From Chloroflexota bacterium (lineage in GTDB: Bacteria > Chloroflexota > Anaerolineae > Anaerolineales > Villigracilaceae): a stretch of DNA of 10,000 nucleotides. Location of the stretch: positions 1 through 10,000 of the forward strand of contig JAIWOB010000087.1 of NCBI GenBank assembly GCA_020217065.1. Direction: 5' to 3'. The first letter of the stretch is position 1, and each line of letters opens with the position of its first letter. Positions 1 to 6,393 of the stretch are shown one piece after another. The position numbers were made by a program, and so were the translations under genes. Under the pieces are notes generated by a model. That model was not told where the DNA came from. It searched no databases and worked only from the letters and a program-made list of their open reading frames with translations.

Positions 1-645
1 TTTCACCTTGTCTTTATGTTTGACCAAGCCAATGATGGCGTTCTGATAGCCAATCAATTCAAGGTAATGCGTGAAAGGCGAAAAAACTTCGCCATGAATT
101 GAAACCTCGCCCTGCGCCTTGGCGCGAACAATGTCAATCGTGTCGAAAAAATAATCTGGAATTTCGCTCAGCGGCGCGGAATCCTTTTTGCCTTCGAGCC
201 AGGGGATATGATAGGTATTCCAAAGATAACCTGGGAACTGGTCAATCGTTTCGAGATGGTCGGGGTCGAGGGTTTTCAAATCGGCGCGGGGCTGCAAGTC
301 GGGGCGGGCGGCGTACACATATTGGGCGTTATCGTCCCAGGGAATGAGGGTCACATGCCCGTTGCGCCAGGCGACTACCTCCCCTTTTTTGGTCTCCTCG
401 ATTTTTTGAATCTGATTCAGAATATCGCGCGGGCGTCCGGGCAAGTTAATGAGAATCCCATCGAACTGATAACGCCGCTGCATTTTGACCAACGCCTCGG
501 CAAAACCTTCGCTGGTAAACCAGATTTCATGCGGTTTAAGCCCCGCGTTTAGGAAGTAATGTCCCAGCGCCAATTGGCACATGACAGGCACACGGTCCGC
601 CTCTTTGTGCCGCATGGCAAGAGCAATGCGTTCGCGTCCGTTCAT
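1..645 (-). CDS. Uroporphyrinogen decarboxylase (URO-D) superfamily protein, MtaA/CmuA-like, partial
   Basis: The gene runs off the left edge, leaving the first 215 residues. The start reads MNGRERIALAMRHKEADRVP, the usual opening of URO-D-superfamily proteins (an RER...A...R.KE.DRVPV pattern). Later segments such as 'FDGILINLPG' and 'VSIHGEVFSPFTHYLE' fit the TIM-barrel strands of this superfamily. Members include haem-pathway HemE and corrinoid or coenzyme M methyltransferases (MtaA, MtbA, CmuA). The setting, directly downstream of sugar permeases, argues for the methyltransferase-like branch rather than haem synthesis, but substrate and reaction cannot be read from this fragment. ATG at 645 has GAAAGG six bases upstream and fits the family N-terminus. 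The frame is open upstream through an inserted repeat to duplicate ATGs at 774 and 777, so a form with about 43 extra residues is possible. Superfamily call is firm; function is open. Confidence 0.82.
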   Translation of the reverse strand, partial: MNGRERIALAMRHKEADRVPVMCQLALGHYFLNAGLKPHEIWFTSEGFAEALVKMQRRYQFDGILINLPGRPRDILNQIQKIEETKKGEVVAWRNGHVTLIPWDDNAQYVYAARPDLQPRADLKTLDPDHLETIDQFPGYLWNTYHIPWLEGKKDSAPLSEIPDYFFDTIDIVRAKAQGEVSIHGEVFSPFTHYLELIGYQNAIIGLVKHKDKVK

Positions 646-657
646 CGTCAACCTTTC
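638..657. repeat. Direct repeat, left copy, covering RBS and start of the URO-D-like gene
   Basis: The plus-strand sequence CCGTTCATCGTCAACCTTTC recurs at 767-786 with one mismatch (19 of 20). Read on the minus strand it contains the GAAAGG ribosome-binding site, a six-base spacer and ATGAACGG, the start of the URO-D-like gene. The two copies bracket the palindromic element at 658-766. Confidence 0.85.
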
Positions 658-766
658 TGGCGGAATAAATTCCTGCCTCAATTCATGAACGTCGGCTAAA
701 GCCGACTCGAAAATCAGCCCGCAGGGCATCCACGGACTGAGGCAGGGCTTTAGCCCGCGCCCGCCG
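658..766. repeat. Palindrome-rich inserted element (miniature, non-coding repeat) between permease and URO-D-like gene
   Basis: About 109 bp packed with inverted repeats. A 9-bp outer stem joins CCTGCCTCA (672-680) to TGAGGCAGG (738-746). Inside it are GTCGGCTAAAGCCGAC (691-706) and GCCCGCAGGGC (717-727); just outside is GGGCTTTAGCCC (745-756). GCGGAATAAATTCC (660-673) is the reverse complement of part of the palindrome at 9099-9114. The element carries no transposase and is bounded by 20-bp direct repeats, so it resembles a non-autonomous palindromic insertion. On the minus strand it has no stop codon in the frame of the downstream gene. Whether it is multi-copy in the genome cannot be seen here. 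Confidence 0.65.
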
Positions 767-786
767 CCGTTCATCATCAACCTTTC
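767..786. repeat. Direct repeat, right copy, covering the permease stop codon
   Basis: The plus-strand sequence CCGTTCATCATCAACCTTTC matches 638-657 at 19 of 20 positions. On the minus strand it holds the last codons and TGA of the second permease, a GAAAGG ribosome-binding site and two consecutive ATGs (777-775 and 774-772), the first overlapping the stop as TGATG. This looks like the ancestral, translationally coupled permease/URO-D junction or a duplicate of it. Confidence 0.85.
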
Positions 787-1604
787 ACCGCGCCAGCCGT
801 GAGTCCTTTGATAAACTCGCGCGCAAGGACAATATAGAGCAGGAGCATGGGAACTGCCGCGAGGGAAAGAACCGCCAACGCGCGCGTCCAATCGGTGCGG
901 TATTGTCCGAAGAGCAGCGAAACGCCCAACGCGACCGTGCGCGCTTCCTCTGCTCGGATAAAAACCAGCGGAAACCAGAAATCGTTCCAGATTTTTATCA
1001 TGTTGAAGATGGCGACCGTCGCCAGGGCTGGGCGCATGAGCGGCAAGACGATGCGGGAGTAAACTTGCAATTCGGATGCGCCGTCAATTTTTGCGGCTTC
1101 GAACATTTCGCCGGGGAGTTCTTTGATGAAAGCGGTTAGCACAAAGGTGGCGATGGGCATTCCCATTGCCACATATACGGGAATGAGACTCCAATAGGTG
1201 TCCTGCAAATTCAGGGCTTTAATCAAGCGCACCAAATCAAGCGTGCCAAGCCGAATGGGAATCATCAAACCCGCGATGAAGAAAACATACAGGAAACTGG
1301 AAACCGGGGATTCCCATTTTGCCAGCGCGTATGCCGCCATCGAACCAATCAATAAAATTAGAATCAACGAGATAAAAGTGACAATGAGGGTGTTGGTAAA
1401 GTACAAGTCAAAACGTCCGTCGCTCCATGCGGCTTTATAACCGTCGAAGGTGAACGTTTTAGGCAAGCCAAACGGGTCTTTAAAGATTTCTTTTTGCGGC
1501 TTGAGGGAATTTACGATGAGCGTCCAAATGGGAAACATCACCACCGCCGACCAGACGGCGAGGACAATATAGGTAAAGGCGAGTTGTACTTTATTCCAGC
1601 GCAT
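777..1604 (-). CDS. Carbohydrate ABC transporter permease (CUT1 family, MalG/UgpE type)
   Basis: 275 residues, the usual length of a MalG-type subunit, forming half of the inner-membrane channel of a sugar importer. Hydrophobic segments fit six membrane spans: about residues 10-30, 70-92, 104-125, 142-160, 195-215 and 240-262. The cytoplasmic EAA loop that docks on the ATPase is clear at about residues 169-192 ('EAAKIDGASE' with 'IVLPLMRP'). The ATG at 1604 is 12 bp past the stop of the preceding permease. Its ribosome-binding site AAGGGAG lies seven bases upstream and overlaps that stop (TAAGGGAG), so the two subunits are probably translated in step. The stop codon falls in the 20-bp direct repeat that borders the inserted element. 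Family and role are firm; the sugar is not known. Confidence 0.95.
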   Translation of the reverse strand: MRWNKVQLAFTYIVLAVWSAVVMFPIWTLIVNSLKPQKEIFKDPFGLPKTFTFDGYKAAWSDGRFDLYFTNTLIVTFISLILILLIGSMAAYALAKWESPVSSFLYVFFIAGLMIPIRLGTLDLVRLIKALNLQDTYWSLIPVYVAMGMPIATFVLTAFIKELPGEMFEAAKIDGASELQVYSRIVLPLMRPALATVAIFNMIKIWNDFWFPLVFIRAEEARTVALGVSLLFGQYRTDWTRALAVLSLAAVPMLLLYIVLAREFIKGLTAGAVKG

Positions 1605-1616
1605 GGGGTCGCTCCC

Positions 1617-2552
1617 TTATTCCGTCACATTGCGGCGCGAGAAGTAGAGCCAGGTCAGCACGCCGGACATCAAGATAAAAAACGTCATCGTGGCGATGGT
1701 TGCGCCCATGCCCATATTGGGAATGCCGACGGGATGTTCGCCCGCAATGCCGGTGCGGTAAAACAAGGTAGCCAGCAAGTCGGTGGAGTAGGCGGGTTCG
1801 CCTTTTGCGCCCGCCATCGCAAAAATAACGTCGAAAGCGTTGAAGTTATCCACAAAGGTCAAAATGGCAACGACGCCGATAACTGGTTTAAGCAGCGGGA
1901 ATTTAATCTTCCAGAAAATGTTCCACTCCGAAGCGCCGTCAATGCGGGCGGCTTCGAGCAGCTCATCGGAAATCCCCATCAGCCCAGCCAAAAACATGAC
2001 GGTTGGCATCCCCACCCATTGCCAGACCGAGGTAAGCGAAATGACTGGCAGGGCGAGATTTTCCCTGCCGAGCCAGGGCAGCGCCCATTCGCGCAAGTTC
2101 ATTGCAATCAGGGCTTTGTTAACCGCCCCCCAATTGGGGTTGAGAATCAGAGTCCACAAAAAGCCCGTCACCAGCACAGACAGGGTCGCAGGGGCAAAAA
2201 TGACGGTGCGAAAAAAATTCCTGCCCTTAAATTCAGCGGAAAGCAGGTTGGCGAACAACAAGCCAAGCGTATTTTGCACAAGCATATGAATGGCGAAGAA
2301 AATACAAGTGTTGATAAATGCGTTGAAAAATTTTTCGCGCCATAACGGGTTGGTGAACAAATCCACGTAATTTTGCAGCCCGACAAATTTCGTCGGAGTG
2401 TAACCTTCCCCCTGATACAGGCTCAGCCGCAAGGAGTCGAATAACGGTCCCGCCATGAAGACAAGGTATACGGTCACGGCAGGCAGCAGGAATAAAACCC
2501 AGGTGATTTTCTTCCGATTCCTGGCGTTAAAAATTTCTTGTACGCGAATCAT
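1617..2552 (-). CDS. Carbohydrate ABC transporter permease (CUT1 family, MalF/UgpA type)
   Basis: 311 residues from ATG 2552, the usual size of a UgpA/LacF-type subunit. Membrane spans are visible at about residues 18-38, 80-102, 115-137, 165-187, 217-240 and 280-303. The EAA loop is at about residues 206-230 ('EAARIDGASEWNIFWKIKF' then 'PLLKP'). An earlier TTG at 2630 in the same frame would add 26 residues, but it lacks a ribosome-binding site and would translate the intergenic hairpin. ATG 2552 has AAGGAG with a five-base spacer and gives the normal short cytoplasmic N-terminus. It pairs with the downstream MalG-type subunit as the membrane heterodimer of the importer. Confidence 0.95.
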   Translation of the reverse strand: MIRVQEIFNARNRKKITWVLFLLPAVTVYLVFMAGPLFDSLRLSLYQGEGYTPTKFVGLQNYVDLFTNPLWREKFFNAFINTCIFFAIHMLVQNTLGLLFANLLSAEFKGRNFFRTVIFAPATLSVLVTGFLWTLILNPNWGAVNKALIAMNLREWALPWLGRENLALPVISLTSVWQWVGMPTVMFLAGLMGISDELLEAARIDGASEWNIFWKIKFPLLKPVIGVVAILTFVDNFNAFDVIFAMAGAKGEPAYSTDLLATLFYRTGIAGEHPVGIPNMGMGATIATMTFFILMSGVLTWLYFSRRNVTE

Positions 2553-2557
2553 GGTAT

Positions 2558-2563
2558 CTCCTT
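2558..2563 (-). promoter_or_regulatory. Ribosome-binding site fixing the start of the MalF-type permease
   Basis: AAGGAG on the minus strand, five bases upstream of ATG 2552. It decides between this start and the unsupported upstream TTG at 2630. Confidence 0.85.
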
Positions 2564-2580
2564 CATGCGGCGATACGATT

Positions 2581-2606
2581 GGCAGGGATGGGGTCCCATC
2601 CCTGCC
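2581..2606. repeat. Perfect intercistronic palindrome between binding-protein and permease genes
   Basis: A 12-base arm GGCAGGGATGGG (2581-2592) is followed by GT and its exact complement CCCATCCCTGCC (2595-2606). As RNA it would form a stem of about 11 bp with a four-base loop. No T-run follows on either strand, so it is not a classic intrinsic terminator. Its place, just after the binding-protein gene and before the permeases, fits the known pattern in which a stable hairpin protects the upstream message and lowers permease expression, as in malE-malF. It may also be a dispersed palindromic repeat. Confidence 0.75.
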
Positions 2607-2631
2607 TTTGATTGTAAACCGAAACGACAAA

Positions 2632-4005
2632 TTATTTACAAGCCGCGGCGGGTTCGTACCAAGCCGCCAGGTCGGCGTTGAAGGAGTCGGCTGCTTCCTG
2701 CGGAGTCTTCTCGTCCTTCAACACGGCAATCACGTTGTTGTTAAGCGAAGTGTAGGCGTCCACGCTGCCGGAGGGCGCGGCAAGGAGTTTTTCCCAAACG
2801 AAACGAATGTCTACGCCTTTTGCCTTCTCGTTGAACGACATAAACTCGGCGGCAATCGGGTCGCTGAGGGGGGGAACTTCCTTCGTCAGCGGGAAGAAGC
2901 CGGGCAGGTTGTTGCCAAGCAGTTGAGCAAACTCCGGAGTCTCCAACCATTCAAGGAATTTCATCGCGGCTTCCAGGTTGGGAGAGGCGGCGTTCGCGCC
3001 GATGGCGGCGTCCACATGGAAGGTTACGTACAGGTCTTTGCCTTCGCGGGCGGGCGGATAGAACACGCCCCACTCAAAGTCGGTAGCGTCTTTCTTGATG
3101 GGTCCGATGCTCCAGGAGCCGTCGAACAACATTGCCGCTTGTCCCTGGGCGAAGAGTTGGCTGGCGTCGTAATAGCTGACCGCTTCAAAGCCGGTGGGCA
3201 GGTAAGGCTGGAGGTCGTCAATCTGCTGGAAGGAGGCGACCATTTCCTCGCTGTTGAAGCAACGTTCGCCGTTGAGGTACGCCATGCGTCCTTCATAACC
3301 GCCGATGTTGCTGGGAATCAATTGCATCATCACAACTTCGTTGATGTCCCAGGCGTCTTTGGTTCCATTCGCAAACGGAATGACGCCGGCGTCCTGCAAG
3401 GTCTTGGCGGCAGCCATCAGTTCTTCCCAAGTGGTGGGAACTTCAATGTTGTTGGCGGCAAAGAGGTCTTTGTTATAGTAAATCCCATGCGAAACCGCAA
3501 TAATCGGCACAGCGTAAGGCTCGCCGTCTTCGGTTGACCAGGGCGCGCGAGAGCCCTCGGTAAAGTTATCCTTGATGCCGGGCAGGTCTTTCAAGGAGGC
3601 GATATAGCCCGCGTCGAAAAGTTCGCGCCCGGTCGCAAAAGAGCGAACAAAGAACAGGTCGGGACCTGTGCCGGTCTCCAATTGGGTGCGAAGCGTGGCG
3701 TTGTAATCGGGGGGATTGGTCGGGTCGAACTTGACGGTGATGTTGGGGTATTTCTCGTGGAAGGCGGCGGTGATGACTTCCCATGCGGCGACATCGTCCA
3801 CGCGCCAGGAGCCAAGCGTAAGGGTAACCTCTTCAGCGGCGGGCGCTTCGGTGGCGGCAGGTTCAGCGGGCGCTTCAGTCGCGGCGGGGGCTTCCGCAGC
3901 GGGAGCCTCAGCGGCGGGCGCTTCGGCGGCGGGGGCGCCACAGGCAGCCAGCGCCATGCTGACCAAAACCAACACAGACAACAAACCAAACAGTTTCTTT
4001 TGCAT
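2632..4005 (-). CDS. Extracellular sugar-binding lipoprotein of an ABC importer (family 1 SBP)
   Basis: 457 residues. The N-terminus is a lipoprotein signal: KK at 3-4, a hydrophobic core at 5-19 and a lipobox ending LAAC at Cys22, so the mature protein should be tethered outside the cytoplasmic membrane. Residues 24-59 form a low-complexity Ala/Pro/Glu/Thr linker with APAAE pentamers. The rest follows the family-1 binding-protein pattern: 'VTLTLGSWR', 'FHEKYPNITVKFDPT', 'GTGPDLFFV', 'YAVPIIAVSHGIYYNKDLF', 'PTTWEELMAAAKTL' and 'GQAAMLFDGSWSIGP'. ATG 4005 is chosen for its AAGGAG with a six-base spacer and because it begins the signal peptide; a TTG at 4047 is rejected. It delivers substrate to the two permeases downstream; the ligand is probably a mono- or oligosaccharide, not further defined. 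Confidence 0.95.
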   Translation of the reverse strand: MQKKLFGLLSVLVLVSMALAACGAPAAEAPAAEAPAAEAPAATEAPAEPAATEAPAAEEVTLTLGSWRVDDVAAWEVITAAFHEKYPNITVKFDPTNPPDYNATLRTQLETGTGPDLFFVRSFATGRELFDAGYIASLKDLPGIKDNFTEGSRAPWSTEDGEPYAVPIIAVSHGIYYNKDLFAANNIEVPTTWEELMAAAKTLQDAGVIPFANGTKDAWDINEVVMMQLIPSNIGGYEGRMAYLNGERCFNSEEMVASFQQIDDLQPYLPTGFEAVSYYDASQLFAQGQAAMLFDGSWSIGPIKKDATDFEWGVFYPPAREGKDLYVTFHVDAAIGANAASPNLEAAMKFLEWLETPEFAQLLGNNLPGFFPLTKEVPPLSDPIAAEFMSFNEKAKGVDIRFVWEKLLAAPSGSVDAYTSLNNNVIAVLKDEKTPQEAADSFNADLAAWYEPAAACK

Positions 4006-4011
4006 TTTCTT

Positions 4012-4017
4012 CTCCTT
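4012..4017 (-). promoter_or_regulatory. Ribosome-binding site fixing the start of the sugar-binding lipoprotein
   Basis: AAGGAG on the minus strand, six bases upstream of ATG 4005. It places the start exactly at the signal peptide. Confidence 0.85.
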
Positions 4018-4112
4018 ATATTTTTTGGAAAAATGATTTACTCGCAAAAATCTTCTCTTTCGTATTTTCTCTTTTCGTCTCTCCTTTCGAGTTGAGATTC
4101 AAGCTCAGGATT
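4018..4112 (-). other. Purine-rich leader between deacetylase and binding-protein genes
   Basis: Between the PIG-L stop and the binding-protein ribosome-binding site, the minus strand is strikingly purine-rich: from about 4089 to 4052 nearly every base is A or G. A 7-bp inverted pair, GAGTTGA (4089-4095) and TCAACTC (4113-4119), brackets the deacetylase stop but has no T-run, so it is a weak hairpin at best. I see no convincing -35/-10 pair. The region could be a transcript leader or processing site that allows higher expression of the binding protein. Confidence 0.35.
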
Positions 4113-4961
4113 TCAACTCATCCTGTTAACTCGCTCTTGAACGTCCAGCGACAGCCGCTGAATAAAGCCCTGAACAAACTCGGCGGGCGCGAGGCTCGCG
4201 TCGTTCATCAGGGGAGTCATGTCCATCGCGTAGGACAAGCCCATTGCGTTATCCACCCCATGCGATTCAAAATATGTGGCGTTTGCGCGGCGGCGTCCCA
4301 TCGAAGCCAGGTCGTAGCGTTTGCCGCCCGCAATCTGCGAATCAAAGACGCCCAGCAGGGCAAACTGCAAATTTTCGTGACTGGAGACGTCCAGCGTAAC
4401 TTTGTCGGAATCGACCATCCAGTCGAGCGCGCGCCAGACCTCACAGCCAAAAATCTTTTCTGGACGTTCCGCCTGATTGAGCCTGCGGAGGGCTTCGATG
4501 ACCCTGAGAGCGACCGCCACGTGCGTGTCGTGCTTGTCTGCAAGGTTATGGGTGTAGACGTACTTCGGCTTGGTTGCCCGCAAAATGGCGAGGATGTCTT
4601 CCACAGGTTCGCTCCGCGCCGCGTCTTTGACCACCTTGCTTGGGAAGTCCAACATGACCTGCGCCGCGTATTCGCCAACAATTGCCGCCTTGCGCTGCTC
4701 TTTGAAGCGGACAAGGCGCATCTCGTCGTCGCTGTATTTTTCATAAAGCCCGTTGCGCGGAGAGCCGCGCCCATCGGTGACGACGACGCCCGTAAACCAT
4801 TTGTCCGCCTGCTGAAAGCATTCCTCAATCGGCTGCGCCGCCATGATTTCGATGTCGTCCTGGTGGGCGGAAAAACACAGGTGCGTTGTCCGCGCCAGCG
4901 CCTGCTCCACAGGCTGGTTATCGGGGATGAAAATTTCGGCTGTATCGAGGTGAAATTTCAT
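4113..4961 (-). CDS. PIG-L/LmbE family deacetylase, probable amino-sugar N-deacetylase
   Basis: 282 residues, normal for this zinc hydrolase family, whose members (MshB, BshB, LmbE-like, PIG-L) remove acetyl groups from N-acetylglucosamine derivatives. The metal motif reads AHQDD (His33, Asp35, Asp36), with Gln where Pro is usual. The second motif is KHDTHVA (144-150), where His147 would be the third metal ligand, corresponding to the family's usual HPDH. The helix segment 'RFKEQRKAA' (85-93) also fits the family. No signal peptide is present, so it is cytoplasmic. ATG 4961 has AAAGGA five bases upstream. Placed between a kinase-like gene and a sugar importer, it suggests that the transported sugar, or an intermediate, carries an N-acetyl group. 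Family is firm; substrate is inferred. Confidence 0.88.
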   Translation of the reverse strand: MKFHLDTAEIFIPDNQPVEQALARTTHLCFSAHQDDIEIMAAQPIEECFQQADKWFTGVVVTDGRGSPRNGLYEKYSDDEMRLVRFKEQRKAAIVGEYAAQVMLDFPSKVVKDAARSEPVEDILAILRATKPKYVYTHNLADKHDTHVAVALRVIEALRRLNQAERPEKIFGCEVWRALDWMVDSDKVTLDVSSHENLQFALLGVFDSQIAGGKRYDLASMGRRRANATYFESHGVDNAMGLSYAMDMTPLMNDASLAPAEFVQGFIQRLSLDVQERVNRMS

Positions 4962-4974
4962 AAAAATCCTTTAT

Positions 4975-5003
4975 AGACCTGACAGGTTTCTCAAAACCGG
5001 TCT
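4975..5003. repeat. Degenerate palindromic repeat (hairpin with one-sided 5-base bulge)
   Basis: On the plus strand, arm AGACC (4975-4979), then TGACA (4980-4984), then GGTTT (4985-4989), loop CTCA (4990-4993), arm AAACC (4994-4998) and arm GGTCT (4999-5003). The arms pair over 10 bp, with TGACA unmatched on one side. The complement of TGACA is exactly what is missing from the right arm, so this looks like a longer perfect palindrome that lost five bases. It fills the gap between the kinase-like and deacetylase genes and ends just before the deacetylase ribosome-binding site. No T-run follows. Confidence 0.65.
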
Positions 5004-5007
5004 CATC

Positions 5008-6393
5008 TCAAATAATCACCGGCAAACTCGCCGCCGCGACGGATTGACCCACGCGGCGCACTTTTTCATCGGGAAGATGCAATTCAATTTTTTTCAGCAA
5101 TTCAGGGAACTCGGCTTCAAAAACCCGCTTCGCGCCTTCGAGCAGCAAGTCGCCGCCGCGCCCGGAGGTGCAGCGTCCCAAAATCAGGACGTGCTTGATG
5201 TCGTAAAAATCGGCGTAGTGGGCAATGCCGTAGCCGAGATAAACGCCCATGCTTTGCCAAATCTTCACCGCGCCTTCGTGACCCGCCTCCAGTTTTTCCT
5301 GCGCGAACTTCAACTTCTCGGCGTCGGTCACATTGGCGGGAATCTCAATGCCCGCCTTGGGCGCAAGCCTGAAAACGCATTGTTGCGAAAAATACATCGA
5401 GCCAACGCCGCGGTCGCCCGACCATTCGTCGGCGGGCGCGTTCGGACTGTAATCAATCGGCGCAAACGCCAGTTCGTTCAGCCAGCCCATGATGTGACCT
5501 TCGCCGTTGACGTAGCCCGCCGCCTCGCTCGAACCGAGGGCAATCCCCAGCACGGCGTTATCTTCGATGGACATCGAACCCGCCAGCGCGGTGACATCGC
5601 CGTCGTTGATGACTTCCAGCGGCACGCCCAACTCTTCGCGGATACGCAAAAACATATTCTTGATTTCGCCAAACTTCTCCTGCGGGATTCCGCGAAAGAG
5701 CGAAGCCACCATCGGGCGGTTGTCAATGTAAATGCCCGCCGAACTCCCGCCGACAGCGTCCACACGCGGCATTTTGCCGGCGGCAGTCTTCAGCGCGGTC
5801 ATCACCTCGCGGTAGTGATATTCGGGGTCGGCGTGCTTGCGCGGCTCCCAAATCACTTCCTCGCTGTAAACGGGAGTCCCTTCCACCACCGCGCTCACCT
5901 TGCGGTCAGACGCGCCGAGGTCAAAACCAATGCGGCAGCCGTTCAAGTTGCGCCCCAGCAGTTTGCCCGTCTCGCGCGCCGCAGGGACTTCATCCACAGC
6001 GCAAGCGACAACCGAAAATTCTTTCTCATACACCTGCTCGCCCATGAACTTGTAATCGAAACGCCGCGCGCCGTTGGCGGAATAAACGCTTTTCAGATAT
6101 TCGGCGATTTTCGAAGAGCCGCCCACATAGAGCGTATGTCCGCCGCGCTGCCAGAGCAGGAATTTGACAATGCGTTCGATGAAGGGATAATTCGCCTCGA
6201 AGTTGGGATGACCTTCGGGCAGGACTCTGGTCTCGAAGCGGGAAACGCCGTCCGCGCCGCGCTCCAAGCCGAGGACAAGCCTCACGCCGGCGGAATCAAT
6301 CTCACGCTGAAAATTTCGATTCGCCAGCGCGGCTGGGCGAAAGCCTTCATCCAGCGGCGGGACAACTTTGGGAGCAATCAACTGCAAAGACAT
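5008..6393 (-). CDS. ROK/ASKHA-fold sugar kinase-like protein with N-terminal extension
   Basis: 461 residues, much longer than typical ROK kinases (about 300). The C-terminal two thirds have ASKHA landmarks: a phosphate-1-like segment 'IGFDLGAS' (Asp158-Ser162), 'AVGGSSAGIYIDN' (213-225), the ROK-type 'INDGDVTALAG' with likely catalytic Asp264, and 'IALGSSEAAGY' (284-294). The ROK zinc motif (CxCGxxGC) is absent. Residues 1-150 contain no motif I recognise ('LPEGHPNFEANYPF', 'LYVGGSSKIAEYLKSVY'). ATG 6393 shares its A with the TGA of the repressor upstream (TGATG), with GAGG seven bases before it, so translation is probably coupled; an in-frame TTG directly before is less likely. The likely role is phosphorylation of the imported or deacetylated sugar, but activity and substrate are unproven. 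Confidence 0.75.
   Translation of the reverse strand: MSLQLIAPKVVPPLDEGFRPAALANRNFQREIDSAGVRLVLGLERGADGVSRFETRVLPEGHPNFEANYPFIERIVKFLLWQRGGHTLYVGGSSKIAEYLKSVYSANGARRFDYKFMGEQVYEKEFSVVACAVDEVPAARETGKLLGRNLNGCRIGFDLGASDRKVSAVVEGTPVYSEEVIWEPRKHADPEYHYREVMTALKTAAGKMPRVDAVGGSSAGIYIDNRPMVASLFRGIPQEKFGEIKNMFLRIREELGVPLEVINDGDVTALAGSMSIEDNAVLGIALGSSEAAGYVNGEGHIMGWLNELAFAPIDYSPNAPADEWSGDRGVGSMYFSQQCVFRLAPKAGIEIPANVTDAEKLKFAQEKLEAGHEGAVKIWQSMGVYLGYGIAHYADFYDIKHVLILGRCTSGRGGDLLLEGAKRVFEAEFPELLKKIELHLPDEKVRRVGQSVAAASLPVII

Noticed and set aside
2553..2630. Upstream TTG start at 2630 for the MalF-type permease
   Set aside because: It would translate the intercistronic palindrome and has no ribosome-binding site; ATG 2552 does.
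2455..3537. Plus-strand open frame (360 residues) opposite the binding protein and permease
   Set aside because: Antisense shadow of two well-supported genes; no recognisable motifs or start signals.
3830..3945. Repeated GC-rich units that look like a short tandem array
   Set aside because: They encode the APAAE-type linker of the lipoprotein in frame; there are no spacers, so this is not a CRISPR or regulatory array.
4006..4047. Upstream TTG start at 4047 for the binding protein
   Set aside because: It would add 14 polar residues before the signal peptide and lacks a ribosome-binding site, while ATG 4005 has an ideal one.
4089..4119. Possible terminator hairpin after the deacetylase gene
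   Set aside because: Only a 7-bp stem with a 17-base loop and no T-run; too weak to call a terminator.
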